Assembly: GCF_000429185.2 (NCBI RefSeq)
Contig: NZ_AUBJ02000001.1
Location: 2,976,001 to 3,040,000 of the forward strand
Source: Actinoalloteichus caeruleus DSM 43889
Lineage (GTDB): Bacteria; Actinomycetota; Actinomycetes; Mycobacteriales; Pseudonocardiaceae
Direction: 5' to 3'
DNA: 64,000 nucleotides
The position numbers and the translations under genes are program-made. Under the pieces are notes generated by a model, which was not told where the DNA came from, searched no databases, and worked only from the letters and a program-made list of their open reading frames with translations. Shown in pieces: positions 16,345 through 25,140 of the stretch (positions within the stretch are counted from its first letter, which is position 1; each line of letters begins with the position of its first letter).

Positions 16345-17628
16345 TCAGGTGCCCGGTCCCGCCCCGGCACCGGCGGCCGGGGTGGTGCCCTCCCGCCGCT
16401 CGCTGACCCGGAAGGAACGCAGCTCCCGGTTGCGCAGCCCGATCCACAGCACGCCGACGACGCAGAGCAGGCCGCCGGACACCAGCGCGAACGAGGCCGA
16501 GGTCAGCCCCGTGACCACGCCGGCCCTGGCGTTGCCGAGGTCCGGGCCGGCCGCGCCCACCACGTGCTCCGCCGAGGAGACCCGACCCCGGAGGCCGTCG
16601 GGGGTCGCCAGCTGGACCAGCGCCGCCCGCGAGACCACCGAGACGGTGTCGGCGGCACCGGCGACGGCGAGCATGGCCAACGCGAGCCACAGCGGATCGG
16701 CCAGCCCGAAGCACGCGAGGGCCACCCCCCACGTGCCGGCCGCCCACGACTGGACAAGGCCGGGCCGGTCCGCCCTGGTGACCAACCCCGACACCAGGCC
16801 GGCCGCGACTCCCCCGACCGCGACGGCGGACAGGAACAGCCCGAGCGTCTCCGGGGCTCCCCCGAAACGGGCCTCGTTCACGACCGGGAAGAGCGCGATC
16901 GGCATCGCCAGCAAGGTGGCGAAGAGGTCGGTGCCGAACGCGCCGCGCACGACCGGCGTTCGCGTGATGTGGCGCACACCCTCGACGATGGACCGGATCC
17001 CCGGCCGGTGCTCCTCCGCTCCCCTCGGCGGCAGCGACGGCAGCCGCAGGACGGCGTACAGGGAGACGAGGAAGGCGACCGCCTCGACGGCGTAGCAGGC
17101 CGTCAGCCCCCACCGGCCGATGACGAACCCGGCCACGGCGGGCCCGAGGAGCATCGCGGCCTGGAAAGTGAGGTGCTGGAGGGCGATCCCGGCGGAGACG
17201 AGGTCACGGGGCAGCAGCCGCACCGGGAACGTGCGGCGGGCGGGGGCCCCGAGCGCGGCGGCGGCCGACTGCGCGGCGACCAGGCCCAGCAGGACGGGCA
17301 GGCTCTCCAGCTCGACGAGCGCCTGCCCCGTGAGACCGAGGACGACCACCACCTGGGCGAGGGTCGTCCAGCGCACCAGGGTGCGGCGGTCGAGCGAGTC
17401 GGCGAGGGAGCCGCCGACCACGCCGAACAGGACGAGCGGAATGGCGGAGGCGAGCCCCACGACGCCGGTCCACACCGGGCTCCCCGTCATCCGCCACACC
17501 TGGAAGAGCACGGCGACCACCGTCATCTGGTGACCGAGCGAGGTCAGCGACGTCCCCACCCAGAGCCGGCGGTAGGCGGCGCTGGCGGCGAGGGGGCGGA
17601 GGTCGACCAGTCCGGACCTCCGACTCAT
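16345..17628 (-). CDS. MFS transporter (macrolide/multidrug efflux-like)
   Basis: A 427-residue protein with about 12 hydrophobic segments and the MFS motif-A-like loop GGSLADSLDRRTLVRW between helices 2 and 3. The pattern (YRRLWVGTSLTSLGHQM near the N-terminus) is that of the MefA/enterobactin-exporter-like subfamily, which exports drugs or siderophores by proton antiport. ATG 17628 overlaps the stop codon of the upstream MarR gene by 4 bp, so the regulator and pump form one operon. The substrate is unknown. Confidence 0.88.
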   Translation of the reverse strand: MSRRSGLVDLRPLAASAAYRRLWVGTSLTSLGHQMTVVAVLFQVWRMTGSPVWTGVVGLASAIPLVLFGVVGGSLADSLDRRTLVRWTTLAQVVVVLGLTGQALVELESLPVLLGLVAAQSAAAALGAPARRTFPVRLLPRDLVSAGIALQHLTFQAAMLLGPAVAGFVIGRWGLTACYAVEAVAFLVSLYAVLRLPSLPPRGAEEHRPGIRSIVEGVRHITRTPVVRGAFGTDLFATLLAMPIALFPVVNEARFGGAPETLGLFLSAVAVGGVAAGLVSGLVTRADRPGLVQSWAAGTWGVALACFGLADPLWLALAMLAVAGAADTVSVVSRAALVQLATPDGLRGRVSSAEHVVGAAGPDLGNARAGVVTGLTSASFALVSGGLLCVVGVLWIGLRNRELRSFRVSERREGTTPAAGAGAGPGT

Positions 17629-18152
17629 CGCCCGACGCCGTCGCCGTCGGTCCGGGACGTCTCGCCGGCCTCGGAGCGCCAGTCCAGGTGGTCGAGCAGG
17701 CGGGCGTGGAACCCGCGTTCGGTGAGCCGCGCCCGCATCGCCGCCACGTACTCGGCCAGGCCCGAGGCAAGCTCCGCGTCGAGCTCGGCGCAGGCGTCCT
17801 CGGTGGCGTTCCACTCCGCTTCGAGGAAGGGCAGCAGGTCACGGGCGCGGTCGGTGAGGTGGATGACCCGGGTGCGGGCATCGGGCCCCGGCTCGGTGGT
17901 CACCAACCCCTCGCCCCGCAGCGCGGTCACGGTCTGACTGACCGCCGAATGGGTCCGGCCCAGGCTCCGAGCCAGGTCGCGGATGGTCATCGGGCCCTGG
18001 TGGGCCAGTCGGATGAGCGGGTAGGCGAAGCGGGGGCGCACCCCGGCGAGGCCGTGCTCGGCGTAGAGACGCGCGATCTCCTCGTCCATGTCCTGCTGGA
18101 GGGCGATGAGATCGCGCCAGTAGCCGCGAGTGGTCGGGTCAGGTGATGTCAC
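17625..18152 (-). CDS. MarR family transcriptional regulator
   Basis: A 175-residue winged-helix protein. The DNA-binding part is at residues about 52-105 (MTIRDLARSLGRTHSAVSQTVTALRGEGLVTTEPGPDARTRVI is the typical recognition helix plus wing; quoted in part below). Key parts are SLGRTHSAVSQ and EPGPDARTRV. GTG 18152 was chosen because the MarR fold begins about 15 residues later and a palindrome sits directly upstream. It is co-transcribed with the MFS pump, consistent with a local repressor relieved by the exported compound. Confidence 0.88.
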   Translation of the reverse strand: MTSPDPTTRGYWRDLIALQQDMDEEIARLYAEHGLAGVRPRFAYPLIRLAHQGPMTIRDLARSLGRTHSAVSQTVTALRGEGLVTTEPGPDARTRVIHLTDRARDLLPFLEAEWNATEDACAELDAELASGLAEYVAAMRARLTERGFHARLLDHLDWRSEAGETSRTDGDGVGR

Positions 18153-18163
18153 AGCGCTAACAT

Positions 18164-18175
18164 AACAGCACTGTT
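18164..18175. promoter_or_regulatory. MarR operator-like inverted repeat
   Basis: AACAG-CA-CTGTT lies 12 bp upstream of the MarR GTG in a short AT-rich stretch that should contain the promoter. Binding by the adjacent MarR protein is inferred from position. Confidence 0.5.
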
Positions 18176-18200
18176 GTTTTTGTGGACCAGCCTCGCCGAG

Positions 18201-18238
18201 ACCGAGGACCGAGGACCGAGGACCGAGGACCGAGGACC
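18201..18238 (+). repeat. Tandem heptamer repeat (ACCGAGG x5)
   Basis: Five perfect head-to-tail copies of ACCGAGG followed by ACC, just upstream of the MarR-MFS promoter. It is too short and spacer-free for CRISPR. A slippage-prone microsatellite near a promoter could change spacing. Confidence 0.85.
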
Positions 18239-18596
18239 AGTCCACACCGACGAAGCCGGCCGCCGCCGAGAACCCCGCGCGGCCGCGCGAGCGGGCCCTG
18301 GCGGTGCGGCCGTGGGGCGGGCGCGTGCTCGTGTGCGAGCGGACCGAGCCCGAGCGGTCCGCTCGTGGGCACCGCTGGCCGGCCGAACCCCGGTGCCGGC
18401 ACTCTCCGTACTGGGTCACCCGGCTTGGACCGGGAACGGTCGCGGCGGGCTGCGAACGCCACGGGCCAACGAGACCCGGTCAGGCGGCCGGCACCAGGCG
18501 GCGCGCCCTCGATGATCCGCGTGGCGAGGTGCCCACGGCGCCGCAGCGATCGCCAGCCGGCGGATCCGAGCCGCGTTCGCGCTGGTCAGAAGCTGG
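18239..18596. other. Intergenic region before tRNA-Val
   Basis: About 360 bp with no frame that looks coding. It is the junction between the accessory block and the conserved backbone; no clear integrase site repeat of the tRNA end is visible within it. Confidence 0.4.
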
Positions 18597-18671
18597 TGGT
18601 GGGCGCAGTAGGGTTCGAACCTACGACCCCTCGCTTGTAAGGCGAGTGCTCTCCCACTGAGCTATGCGCCC
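18597..18671 (-). tRNA. tRNA-Val (anticodon TAC)
   Basis: The reverse strand folds as a cloverleaf: acceptor GGGCGCA/TGCGCCC, D-arm with AGCTCAGTGGGAGAGC, anticodon stem CTCGC/GCGAG around the loop CTTACAA (anticodon TAC, reads GUA), and T-arm GTAGG-TTCGAAC-CCTAC. The discriminator A and an encoded CCA end (18597-18599) are present. It lies at the border of the accessory block. Confidence 0.96.
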
Positions 18672-18716
18672 GATCGACGCTGGACAGGTTACCGCCCGCC
18701 CAGCGCCAGTCGGTCA

Positions 18717-19181
18717 TCAGGCCGGCAGCGCCGCGATGGCCTTCTTCCAGGCTTCCTGGTCCCGGGGCTCGCCCGGCTGGTTCACCTCGGCGAAGCGGAT
18801 GACACCGGCCTTGTCGATCAGGAAGGTGCCCCGGTTCGCCAGGCCACCGGCCTCGTTGAAGACGCCGTAGGCCTTGGCGACCTCGCCGTGCGGCCAGAAG
18901 TCCGAGAGCAGCGGGAAGGTGTAGCCCTGCTGCTCGGCCCACACCTTCAGGCTGAAGGTGGTGTCCACCGACACACCGAGGACGGTCACGTCGGCGTTCT
19001 GGTACTCCTGGAACTCGTCCCGCACCTGGCACAGCTCGCCCTGGCAGAGGCCGCTGAACGCGAACGGGTAGAAGACCAGCAGCACGTTGCTCTGGCCGCG
19101 GAACGACGACAGGGTGACCTGCTGCTTGTTGTAGTCGTTGAGCGTGAAGTCCGGGGCTTCCGAACCGACGTCGAGCGCCAT
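18717..19181 (-). CDS. ahpE: Peroxiredoxin AhpE with a second CxxxxC cysteine
   Basis: A 154-residue peroxiredoxin matching M. tuberculosis AhpE in length and along its length (SEAPDFTLND, LLVFYPFAFSGLCQGEL, LSDFWPHGEVAKAYGVFN, NRGTFLIDKAGVIRFAE). The peroxidatic Cys is C46. Unlike AhpE, which has Asp at the equivalent position, residue 51 is Cys (SGLCQGELC), giving the CxxxxC spacing of BCP-type atypical 2-Cys enzymes. It reduces peroxides in the cytosol. ATG 19181 has a GGAAGG ribosome-binding site. Order ahpE-DUF3052-aceE matches Rv2238c-Rv2241. Confidence 0.92.
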   Translation of the reverse strand: MALDVGSEAPDFTLNDYNKQQVTLSSFRGQSNVLLVFYPFAFSGLCQGELCQVRDEFQEYQNADVTVLGVSVDTTFSLKVWAEQQGYTFPLLSDFWPHGEVAKAYGVFNEAGGLANRGTFLIDKAGVIRFAEVNQPGEPRDQEAWKKAIAALPA

Positions 19182-19212
19182 GAGGCCGCCTTCCGAGGTC
19201 TAGGGGGTGCGG

Positions 19213-19239
19213 TGGGGCACGTCGACCCGACGTGCCCCA
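19213..19239 (-). terminator. Hairpin terminator after the DUF3052 gene
   Basis: TGGGGCACGTC (19213-19223) pairs perfectly with GACGTGCCCCA (19229-19239) around a 5-base loop. It lies between the DUF3052 stop and the ahpE start, both on the minus strand, so it can end the DUF3052 transcript. There is no T-tract. Confidence 0.55.
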
Positions 19240-19272
19240 ACCACCCTAGTCATCGCCCCCGGCGGCTGATGT

Positions 19273-19692
19273 TCACCGCTTCGGGCGTACCAGGCGCGTC
19301 GCCGACCATTCGCCCGGCAGGCTGACCGTCGAGGTCTGCGACAGACCGGCCGTCGTCACCGCCTCGGCGACGACGGAGGGCTCCACGTGCCCGTCACGGC
19401 CCGTCTTGGGTGTCAGCACCCAGATGAAGCCGTTGTCGGCGAGGGGGGACGTCGCGTCGACGAGCGCGTCGTCGACGAGATCCCCGTCACCATCCCGCCA
19501 CCACAGCAGGATGACGTCCACCACTTCCTGGGCGTCCTCGTCGAGCAGCTCACTGCCACTGCGTTCCTCGACCGCCGCACGAAGCGCGTCGTCGACGTCC
19601 TCGTCCCAACCGATCTCCTGGACGACCATGTCGGGCTCGATACCGAGCTTTTCGGCGACACCGACCTTTGCGGCGTCTCCCGCGGCGACCAC
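19273..19692 (-). CDS. DUF3052 family protein
   Basis: A 139-residue acidic protein of the actinobacterial DUF3052 family ([22 protein letters not shown] near the N-terminus, [23 protein letters not shown] in the middle). Its function is not established. Start GTG 19692 follows GAGGAAG; the family begins with this AAGDAAKVG segment. It is divergent from aceE across about 245 bp, and it is always found near aceE in related genomes as far as I recall. Confidence 0.85.
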   Translation of the reverse strand: MVAAGDAAKVGVAEKLGIEPDMVVQEIGWDEDVDDALRAAVEERSGSELLDEDAQEVVDVILLWWRDGDGDLVDDALVDATSPLADNGFIWVLTPKTGRDGHVEPSVVAEAVTTAGLSQTSTVSLPGEWSATRLVRPKR

Positions 19693-19937
19693 GGCTTCCT
19701 CACTCCTCCAAGTCGTGTGGTTGCGACGGCCGGCAGGCCCCCGCACACGTGCTGTTGCGATCGTTGCGATCCCTGGCCACTTTTTCAAGCGGCGGGTCCA
19801 ACCTAGTGCGGTTACTTCACCACAACTACCCACCGGTAGTAGTGACGCCACGCGCGGGTAACGAGGAAGATGGTGGAGGATGGGACAGTTGGGTGAATCC
19901 CAATGACCAGGACTGTCGACGTTGGCGAGGAGATCCC

Positions 19938-22733
19938 TTGGCCCCGCAGAGCAACGGCAAAGGTGCCGCGGACGCCCCCCAGCGGGTACGTGTCATCCGT
20001 GACGGCCTTGCCGCACACCTTCCGGACATCGACCCGGAGGAGACCACCGAGTGGCTCGAAAGCTTCGACTCGGTGCTCTCCGCCGCTGGTAAGCAGCGTG
20101 CCAGGTATGTGATGTTGCGGCTACTCGAGCGGGCTCGGGAGAGCGGCGTCGGGGTGCCGCCGCTGACGAGCACCGACTACGTGAACACGATCCCGACCGA
20201 GGTCGAGCCGTGGTTCCCGGGTGACGAGGAGACCGAACGCCGCTACCGGGCCTGGCTGCGCTGGAACGCCGCCATGACCGTGCACCGCGCCCAGCGACCA
20301 GGGGTGGGTGTCGGAGGACACATTTCGACGTACGCCTCATCGGCGACGCTGTACGAGGTCGGCTTCAACTGGTTCTTCCGAGGGAAGAACCACCCCGGAG
20401 GCGGCGACCACATCTTCATCCAGGGCCACGCCTCGCCCGGCATCTACGCCAGGGCGTTCCTGGAGGGCCGCCTGTCCGAGGACCAGCTCGACGGCTTCCG
20501 GCAGGAGTTCTCGCACGCCGGCCCCGGCGGCGGACTGCCCTCGTACCCGCACCCCCGGCTGATGCCGGACTTCTGGGAGTTCCCCACGGTCTCGATGGGC
20601 CTGGGTCCCATGAACGCCATCTACCAGGCGCGGTTCAACCGCTACCTGCAGGCCCGGGGCATCAAGGACACCTCGGAGCAGCAGGTCTGGGCGTTCCTCG
20701 GCGACGGCGAGATGGACGAGCCGGAGTCGCGGGGCCTGATCCACGTCGCCGCGAACGAGGGCCTGGACAACCTGAACTTCGTCATCAACTGCAACCTGCA
20801 GCGGTTGGACGGGCCGGTCCGGGGCAACGGCAAGATCATCCAGGAACTGGAGTCGTTCTTCCGGGGCGCCGGCTGGAACGTCATCAAGGTCATCTGGGGT
20901 CGCGAGTGGGACGGCCTGCTGCACGCCGACAAGGACGGCGCGCTGGTCAACCTCATGAACACCACCCCCGACGGTGACTACCAGACGTACAAGGCCAACG
21001 ACGGCGCGTACGTCCGGGAGCACTTCTTCGGCCGGGACCCGAGGACGAAGGAGCTGGTCAACGACTTCTCCGACCAGCAGATCTGGAACCTCAAGCGCGG
21101 TGGGCACGACTACCGGAAGGTCTTCGCGGCCTACCAGGCGGCGGCCAACCACCACGGCCAGCCGACGGTGATCCTGGCCAAGACCATCAAGGGCTATGGC
21201 CTCGGCCCGTCCTTCGCCGGTCGCAACGCCACGCACCAGATGAAGAAGATGACCCTGGACGACCTCAAGCAGTTCAGGGACAGCCTGCGGATCCCGATCA
21301 GCGACGAGCAGCTCGAGGCCGACCCGTACCGCCCGCCGTACTACCACCCGGGCAAGGACTCGGCGGAGATCCAGTACCTGCTCAAGCGCCGCCAGGAGCT
21401 GGGCGGGTTCCTGCCGGAGCGCCAGGTCAAGGCCAAGCCGCTGGTGCTGCCGGGCGACAAGGTCTACGACGTGCTCAAGCGGGGTTCGGGCAAGCAGGAG
21501 GTCGCCACGACGATGGCGTTCGTCCGGCTGCTGCGCGACCTGGCCAAGGACAGCGAGATCGGCCCGCGCCTGGTGCCGATCATCCCGGACGAGGCCAGGA
21601 CCTTCGGGATGGACTCGATGTTCCCGACCCAGCGGATCTACAACCCGCAGGGCCAGATGTACACGTCCGTGGACGCCAAGCTGATGCTCGCCTACCGCGA
21701 GAGCGAGCAGGGCCAGATCCTGCACGAGGGCATCAACGAGGCCGGGTCCACCGCGTCGTTCACCGCCGCCGGCACGTCGTACGCGACGCACGGCGAGAAC
21801 ATGATCCCGATCTACATCTTCTACTCGATGTTCGGGTTCCAGCGGACCGGCGACGGGCTGTGGGCGGCGGCCGACCAGATGGCCAAGGGCTTCGTGCTCG
21901 GCGCCACCGCCGGCCGCACCACGCTGACCGGTGAGGGCCTCCAGCACAACGACGGCCACTCGCTGCTGCTGGCCGCGACCAACCCGGCCGTGGTCGCCTA
22001 CGACGCGGCCTGGTCCTTCGAGCTGGCGCACATCGTCAAGAACGCGTTGCAGCGGATGTACGGGGAGAGCGAGGACTACCCGAACGGGGAGGCCATCTTC
22101 TACTACCTCACCGTCTACAACGAGCCGTACCAGCAGCCGGCCGAGCCGGAGAACCTGGACATCGACGGCCTGCTCCGGGGTCTGTACCGCTACGCGGACG
22201 CCCCGGCCGGGGAGGGCCTGCCCGCGCAGATCCTCGTCTCCGGTGTGGCGATGCCCTGGGCGCTGCGCGCCCAGGAGATCCTCGCCGAGGAGTACGGCGT
22301 GCGGGCCGCGGTGTGGTCGGCCACCTCGTGGTCGGAGCTGCGCCGCGAGGCCGTGGAGACCGAGAAGGCCGCCCTGCGCGACCCGGGTTCCAGCCGGCAC
22401 GTGCCGTACGTGACCAAGGCCCTCCAGGGGGCCTCGGGTGGCCCGGTCGTGGCGGTGTCCGACTGGATGCGTGCCGTGCCGGACCTGATCCGCCCCTGGG
22501 TGCCGACGGACATGCTGACCCTGGGCACCGACGGGTTCGGCTTCTCCGACACCAGGCCGGCCGCGCGTCGCTTCTTCAACGTCGACGCCGAGTCGATCGT
22601 GGTGGGAACGCTGTTGGCGCTGGCCAGGCGCGGCGACCTGGACTACTCGGTGGCGGCGGAGGCCGCGCGCCGGTTCCAGATCGACGACGTGCAGGCCGCC
22701 GGTCCGCAGACCTCGGACCCGGGTTCCGCCTGA
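19938..22733 (+). CDS. aceE: Pyruvate dehydrogenase E1 component (homodimeric AceE)
   Basis: About 931 residues, close to M. tuberculosis AceE. Key parts are RVRVIRDG...LPDIDPEET at the N-terminus, [19 protein letters not shown], the thiamine-diphosphate motif [14 protein letters not shown]...NCNLQ, and the transketolase C-terminal part with FGFQRTGDG and [14 protein letters not shown]. It decarboxylates pyruvate and transfers the acetyl group to the lipoyl E2. The start is uncertain: TTG 19938 has a strong GCGAGGAG five bases upstream, while GTG 19893 has GGAGGA but at 12 bases. The E2/E3 genes are not in the window. The gene ends at a strong terminator. Confidence 0.96.
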   Translation: MAPQSNGKGAADAPQRVRVIRDGLAAHLPDIDPEETTEWLESFDSVLSAAGKQRARYVMLRLLERARESGVGVPPLTSTDYVNTIPTEVEPWFPGDEETERRYRAWLRWNAAMTVHRAQRPGVGVGGHISTYASSATLYEVGFNWFFRGKNHPGGGDHIFIQGHASPGIYARAFLEGRLSEDQLDGFRQEFSHAGPGGGLPSYPHPRLMPDFWEFPTVSMGLGPMNAIYQARFNRYLQARGIKDTSEQQVWAFLGDGEMDEPESRGLIHVAANEGLDNLNFVINCNLQRLDGPVRGNGKIIQELESFFRGAGWNVIKVIWGREWDGLLHADKDGALVNLMNTTPDGDYQTYKANDGAYVREHFFGRDPRTKELVNDFSDQQIWNLKRGGHDYRKVFAAYQAAANHHGQPTVILAKTIKGYGLGPSFAGRNATHQMKKMTLDDLKQFRDSLRIPISDEQLEADPYRPPYYHPGKDSAEIQYLLKRRQELGGFLPERQVKAKPLVLPGDKVYDVLKRGSGKQEVATTMAFVRLLRDLAKDSEIGPRLVPIIPDEARTFGMDSMFPTQRIYNPQGQMYTSVDAKLMLAYRESEQGQILHEGINEAGSTASFTAAGTSYATHGENMIPIYIFYSMFGFQRTGDGLWAAADQMAKGFVLGATAGRTTLTGEGLQHNDGHSLLLAATNPAVVAYDAAWSFELAHIVKNALQRMYGESEDYPNGEAIFYYLTVYNEPYQQPAEPENLDIDGLLRGLYRYADAPAGEGLPAQILVSGVAMPWALRAQEILAEEYGVRAAVWSATSWSELRREAVETEKAALRDPGSSRHVPYVTKALQGASGGPVVAVSDWMRAVPDLIRPWVPTDMLTLGTDGFGFSDTRPAARRFFNVDAESIVVGTLLALARRGDLDYSVAAEAARRFQIDDVQAAGPQTSDPGSA

Positions 22734-22740
22734 TCCCACC

Positions 22741-22765
22741 CACTGATCGCGCTGCGTGATCAGTG
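22741..22765. repeat. Perfect inverted repeat downstream of aceE
   Basis: CACTGATC (22741-22748) and GATCAGTG (22758-22765) form an 8-bp stem with a 9-base loop, 8 bp after the aceE stop and 21 bp before the main terminator. It may be a second terminator hairpin or an operator. Confidence 0.6.
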
Positions 22766-22784
22766 CGCTACACTGTGCAGCAGA

Positions 22785-22819
22785 AGCCCCCTCGGGCGCA
22801 CGGAGTCCGAGGGGGTTTC
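22785..22819 (+). terminator. Rho-independent terminator of aceE
   Basis: CCCCCTCGG (22787-22795) pairs with CCGAGGGGG (22807-22815) around an 11-base loop and is followed by TTT, flanked by AA on the 5' side. It is one of the few classical terminators in the window. Confidence 0.85.
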
Positions 22820-23190
22820 GCCATGTTCGGGCCCGGACGCGCCGCCCCGCGGGCGGACCGGCGCGTTCGTCCCAGTAGCCGGGAGAACCGTGTCCGGTGC
22901 CGGCCACTCCCGGCGACCGACCGAAGTGGACCGGGGCGCGGACCAGGACCTCCGGCCCCAGCTCCAGCTCCAGGGCCAGGGCCAGGCCCAGTAGCCGGGA
23001 AGCTGCCGCCGGCCGGAGACCCAGGGGCACCGGCGCGACCCGCCCGCCCAACTCCAGGGAACGGTCGTCGGCGACCGCGTGGCCCTCGGGCCAGGGCATC
23101 GTGCCGCGATCGCGACGGACCGCACCACCCGAACGGCCGGCCGCGCACGGGCGGAGCCTGGCTCGCACCCGCCCCGCCCGTGCCGCCGTG
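22820..23190. other. Intergenic, no gene seen
   Basis: About 370 bp. It contains a low-complexity CAGCTC/CAGGGC run near 22960-22990. Open frames here are mirror images of other frames and lack codon bias. Confidence 0.4.
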
Positions 23191-23493
23191 TCAGGAGTGC
23201 GGCCAGACGAGCCGGGTGGGCCGCACGATCGCGGCGAGCCGGCGGGCTTCCTCCGGTGTCCCACTGGAGGCGAAGAGGTTCCCGTTGGGGAAGGCCAGCA
23301 GCGAGGAGTCGCCCAGCGACATCCCCCAGTACCGGACCGAGGACGGGTCGGGGTCGACCGTGGAGCGGTCCGCGTCGCACAACGCGAACACCCGAGGCGC
23401 ACAGGCCGCGAGTTGCCGAGCCGTGGGGACATCCCCGCCGAACCAGCGACGACCCAGCCAGGCCAACGAGCGGTGAGGTGGCAGATCCGACAT
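23191..23493 (-). CDS. Small conserved-looking hypothetical protein
   Basis: A 100-residue protein starting MSDLPPHRSLAWLGRRWFGG, with a GGAAGG ribosome-binding site 9 bases before ATG 23493. It has strong third-position GC and a plausible fold (LAACAPRVFALCDADRST, then a glycine-rich middle and EEARRLAAIVRPTRLVWP). I do not recognise a domain. It is divergent from the XRE regulator, with a perfect palindrome between them, so it may be a member of that regulatory unit. Confidence 0.6.
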   Translation of the reverse strand: MSDLPPHRSLAWLGRRWFGGDVPTARQLAACAPRVFALCDADRSTVDPDPSSVRYWGMSLGDSSLLAFPNGNLFASSGTPEEARRLAAIVRPTRLVWPHS

Positions 23494-23551
23494 GACAGGA
23501 ACCCTTCCAGTCGTGGATGTGCTACTCCGATCAAGCATGGCGAACCTATCG

Positions 23552-23563
23552 CGAAACGTTTCG
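23552..23563. promoter_or_regulatory. Perfect 12-bp palindrome CGAAACGTTTCG
   Basis: It lies in the divergent region between the small hypothetical gene (start 23493) and the XRE regulator (start 23680). It has operator geometry; the LacI family uses similar sequences, but the nearest regulator is the XRE protein. Ownership is inferred. Confidence 0.5.
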
Positions 23564-23679
23564 TGGAACGATCACCCAAACGAGCGGTGGTGTGATCCGC
23601 ATCCCGCACGCCAGGCTGAGTGCGCCAGCCACGTCGGCTGCGCGAAGATCTGGTGATGCGCGAAGGGGAGATCCGACCC

Positions 23680-24546
23680 ATGGCTGACCGCACCGACCCG
23701 TCGGCACTGCGTTGGTTGATCGGCGTGGAACTCGCCAACTACCGGCGGCAGACGGGACTCTCGCTGTCGAAGGTGGCCGCTCAGCTTCCGTTCACGAAGT
23801 CGAAGCTCGCGCACATGGAGAGCGGCAACCACCAGCAGTACCCGGACGACGTGGCCACGGTCCTCGCCTTCTACGGGGTGCCGCAACGGGACATCGACCG
23901 CTTGTGCTCGCTCGCGGGCAGCTCGGACAGCCGCGCCTGGTGGGCCCCTTGGTCCCATGTCATGCCCGACTGGCTTCGGACCTTCATTGGCCTGGAAGGA
24001 CTTGCCGAGTCCGAGTTCGTCTACGAGCCGACGGTCATCCCCGGACTGCTGCAGACTGAGGAGTACGCGCAGGAACTCACGCGCGCGACCGGCTTCGTCC
24101 GGGCCGACCACAACGAACGCTTCTCCGGGTTCCGACTCGCCAGGGCTCAGCGGCTCACCGGGCCGGCTCCGCTGAAACTGCAAGCGGTTGTTGGCGAGGC
24201 CGCCCTCCGCCTTGCCGTTGGCACCGAGCAGACGAGGCAGGACCAGTACAAACACCTGCTCGAACTCGCTCGACTCCCCAACGTGACGCTCCAGTTCGTG
24301 ACACCCGAGCGCGGACCACACGCGGCCCTCCTGGGGCCGTACTACACCTTCGACTTCACCCTGGCCCGATCGATCGCCTACGCGGAGCTGCTCGACGGCG
24401 CCGTCTACGTGCAGGATTTCGACCAGGTCACGTCCTATAAGATGGCTGCGGAGAGCGCACGGTCCGTCGCGCTCTCCCCGGACGAGTCCATCACTCTCCT
24501 CCAGGACATGATCGAGGCAAGTGAGCCAGGAGGCCACCATGAATAG
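23680..24546 (+). CDS. XRE family regulator with DUF5753 domain (WhiJ/Scr1-like)
   Basis: A 288-residue protein. The N-terminal Cro/CI helix-turn-helix is at residues about 8-65 (VELANYRRQTGLSLSKVAAQ, FTKSKLAHMESGN). The remainder is the DUF5753 domain typical of actinobacterial regulators: VIPGLLQTEEYAQEL, AQRLTGPAPLKLQAVVGEAALR, VTLQFVTPERGPHAAL. Such proteins pair with a DUF397 partner encoded just downstream and influence development and antibiotic production (Streptomyces WhiJ/BldB, Scr1/Scr2). ATG 23680 has GGGGAG upstream. It overlaps the first DUF397 gene by 8 bp. Confidence 0.93.
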   Translation: MADRTDPSALRWLIGVELANYRRQTGLSLSKVAAQLPFTKSKLAHMESGNHQQYPDDVATVLAFYGVPQRDIDRLCSLAGSSDSRAWWAPWSHVMPDWLRTFIGLEGLAESEFVYEPTVIPGLLQTEEYAQELTRATGFVRADHNERFSGFRLARAQRLTGPAPLKLQAVVGEAALRLAVGTEQTRQDQYKHLLELARLPNVTLQFVTPERGPHAALLGPYYTFDFTLARSIAYAELLDGAVYVQDFDQVTSYKMAAESARSVALSPDESITLLQDMIEASEPGGHHE

Positions 24547-24730
24547 CACCAACCTTGCTGATGCTTTCTGGCGCAAGTCCTCCCGCAGCACCAATAACGG
24601 AACATGCGTCGAAGTTGCTGGTGGGGTTGGCTGGGCGGCCATCCGGGACTCCAAGAACCCGGAGGGTGGCGCACTCATCCTCCGCCCCGCCCAGTACCGG
24701 AGCTTCATCCACTCCGTCAAGCGGGGCTAA
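24539..24730 (+). CDS. DUF397 protein, copy 1 (partner of XRE)
   Basis: A 63-residue BldB/Scr2-like DUF397 protein: FWRKSSRSTNNGTCVEVA, then WAAIRDSKNPEGGALIL and a C-terminal YRSFIHSVK helix. ATG 24539 follows AGGAGG inside the 3' end of the XRE gene, giving an 8-bp overlap and translational coupling. DUF397 proteins antagonise or modulate the linked XRE regulator. It is the founder-like copy of a tandem series because it alone is fused to the regulator transcript. Confidence 0.92.
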   Translation: MNSTNLADAFWRKSSRSTNNGTCVEVAGGVGWAAIRDSKNPEGGALILRPAQYRSFIHSVKRG

Positions 24731-24948
24731 CCGAGTCCACCTACGACATCCGCCGGGAAGCTGTTGCCCGCGTATCAGGGGCAGGAGCGCGACCGAGAAC
24801 GCACGATACGGGCTTCCCGGCGGCGGTCCTGCTGCCGCACACTGGGATGTGCCCTGCCCGCACCGCGCCCCGAACGGCGAAGCCACGGTCGCGTTAGCGG
24901 CATCCCGCTGACGAGGCCGGTCTCGCAGCAGGAAGGACGGCAGCCGAC

Positions 24949-25140
24949 ATGCATCCCCTCCAGCTCCCCACCGCATGCTGGCGGAAGTCCAGCCACAGCA
25001 CCAACAACGGGAACTGCGTCGAGATCGCCACCGGCACCGGCTGGGCCGCCATCCGCGACTCCAAGAACCCGGAGGGTGGCATGCTCCTCCTCGACCATGC
25101 CCGCTACCAGGACTTCGTCCGCTCCCTCCAGAACATCTGA
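24949..25140 (+). CDS. DUF397 protein, copy 2
   Basis: A 63-residue paralogue: CWRKSSHSTNNGNCVEIATG, WAAIRDSKNPEGGMLLL. A CAGGAAGGACGGCAGCC leader sits before ATG 24949, shared with copy 3 and nearly with copy 4. No HTH gene of its own is present. Confidence 0.9.
   Translation: MHPLQLPTACWRKSSHSTNNGNCVEIATGTGWAAIRDSKNPEGGMLLLDHARYQDFVRSLQNI

Noticed and set aside
18201-18238. Heptamer repeats considered as a CRISPR array
   Set aside because: Seven-base units without spacers; no cas genes in the window.
20337-23738. 1133-codon open frame on the minus strand
   Set aside because: Antisense to aceE, whose protein is unambiguous; no ribosome-binding site or domain supports the mirror frame.
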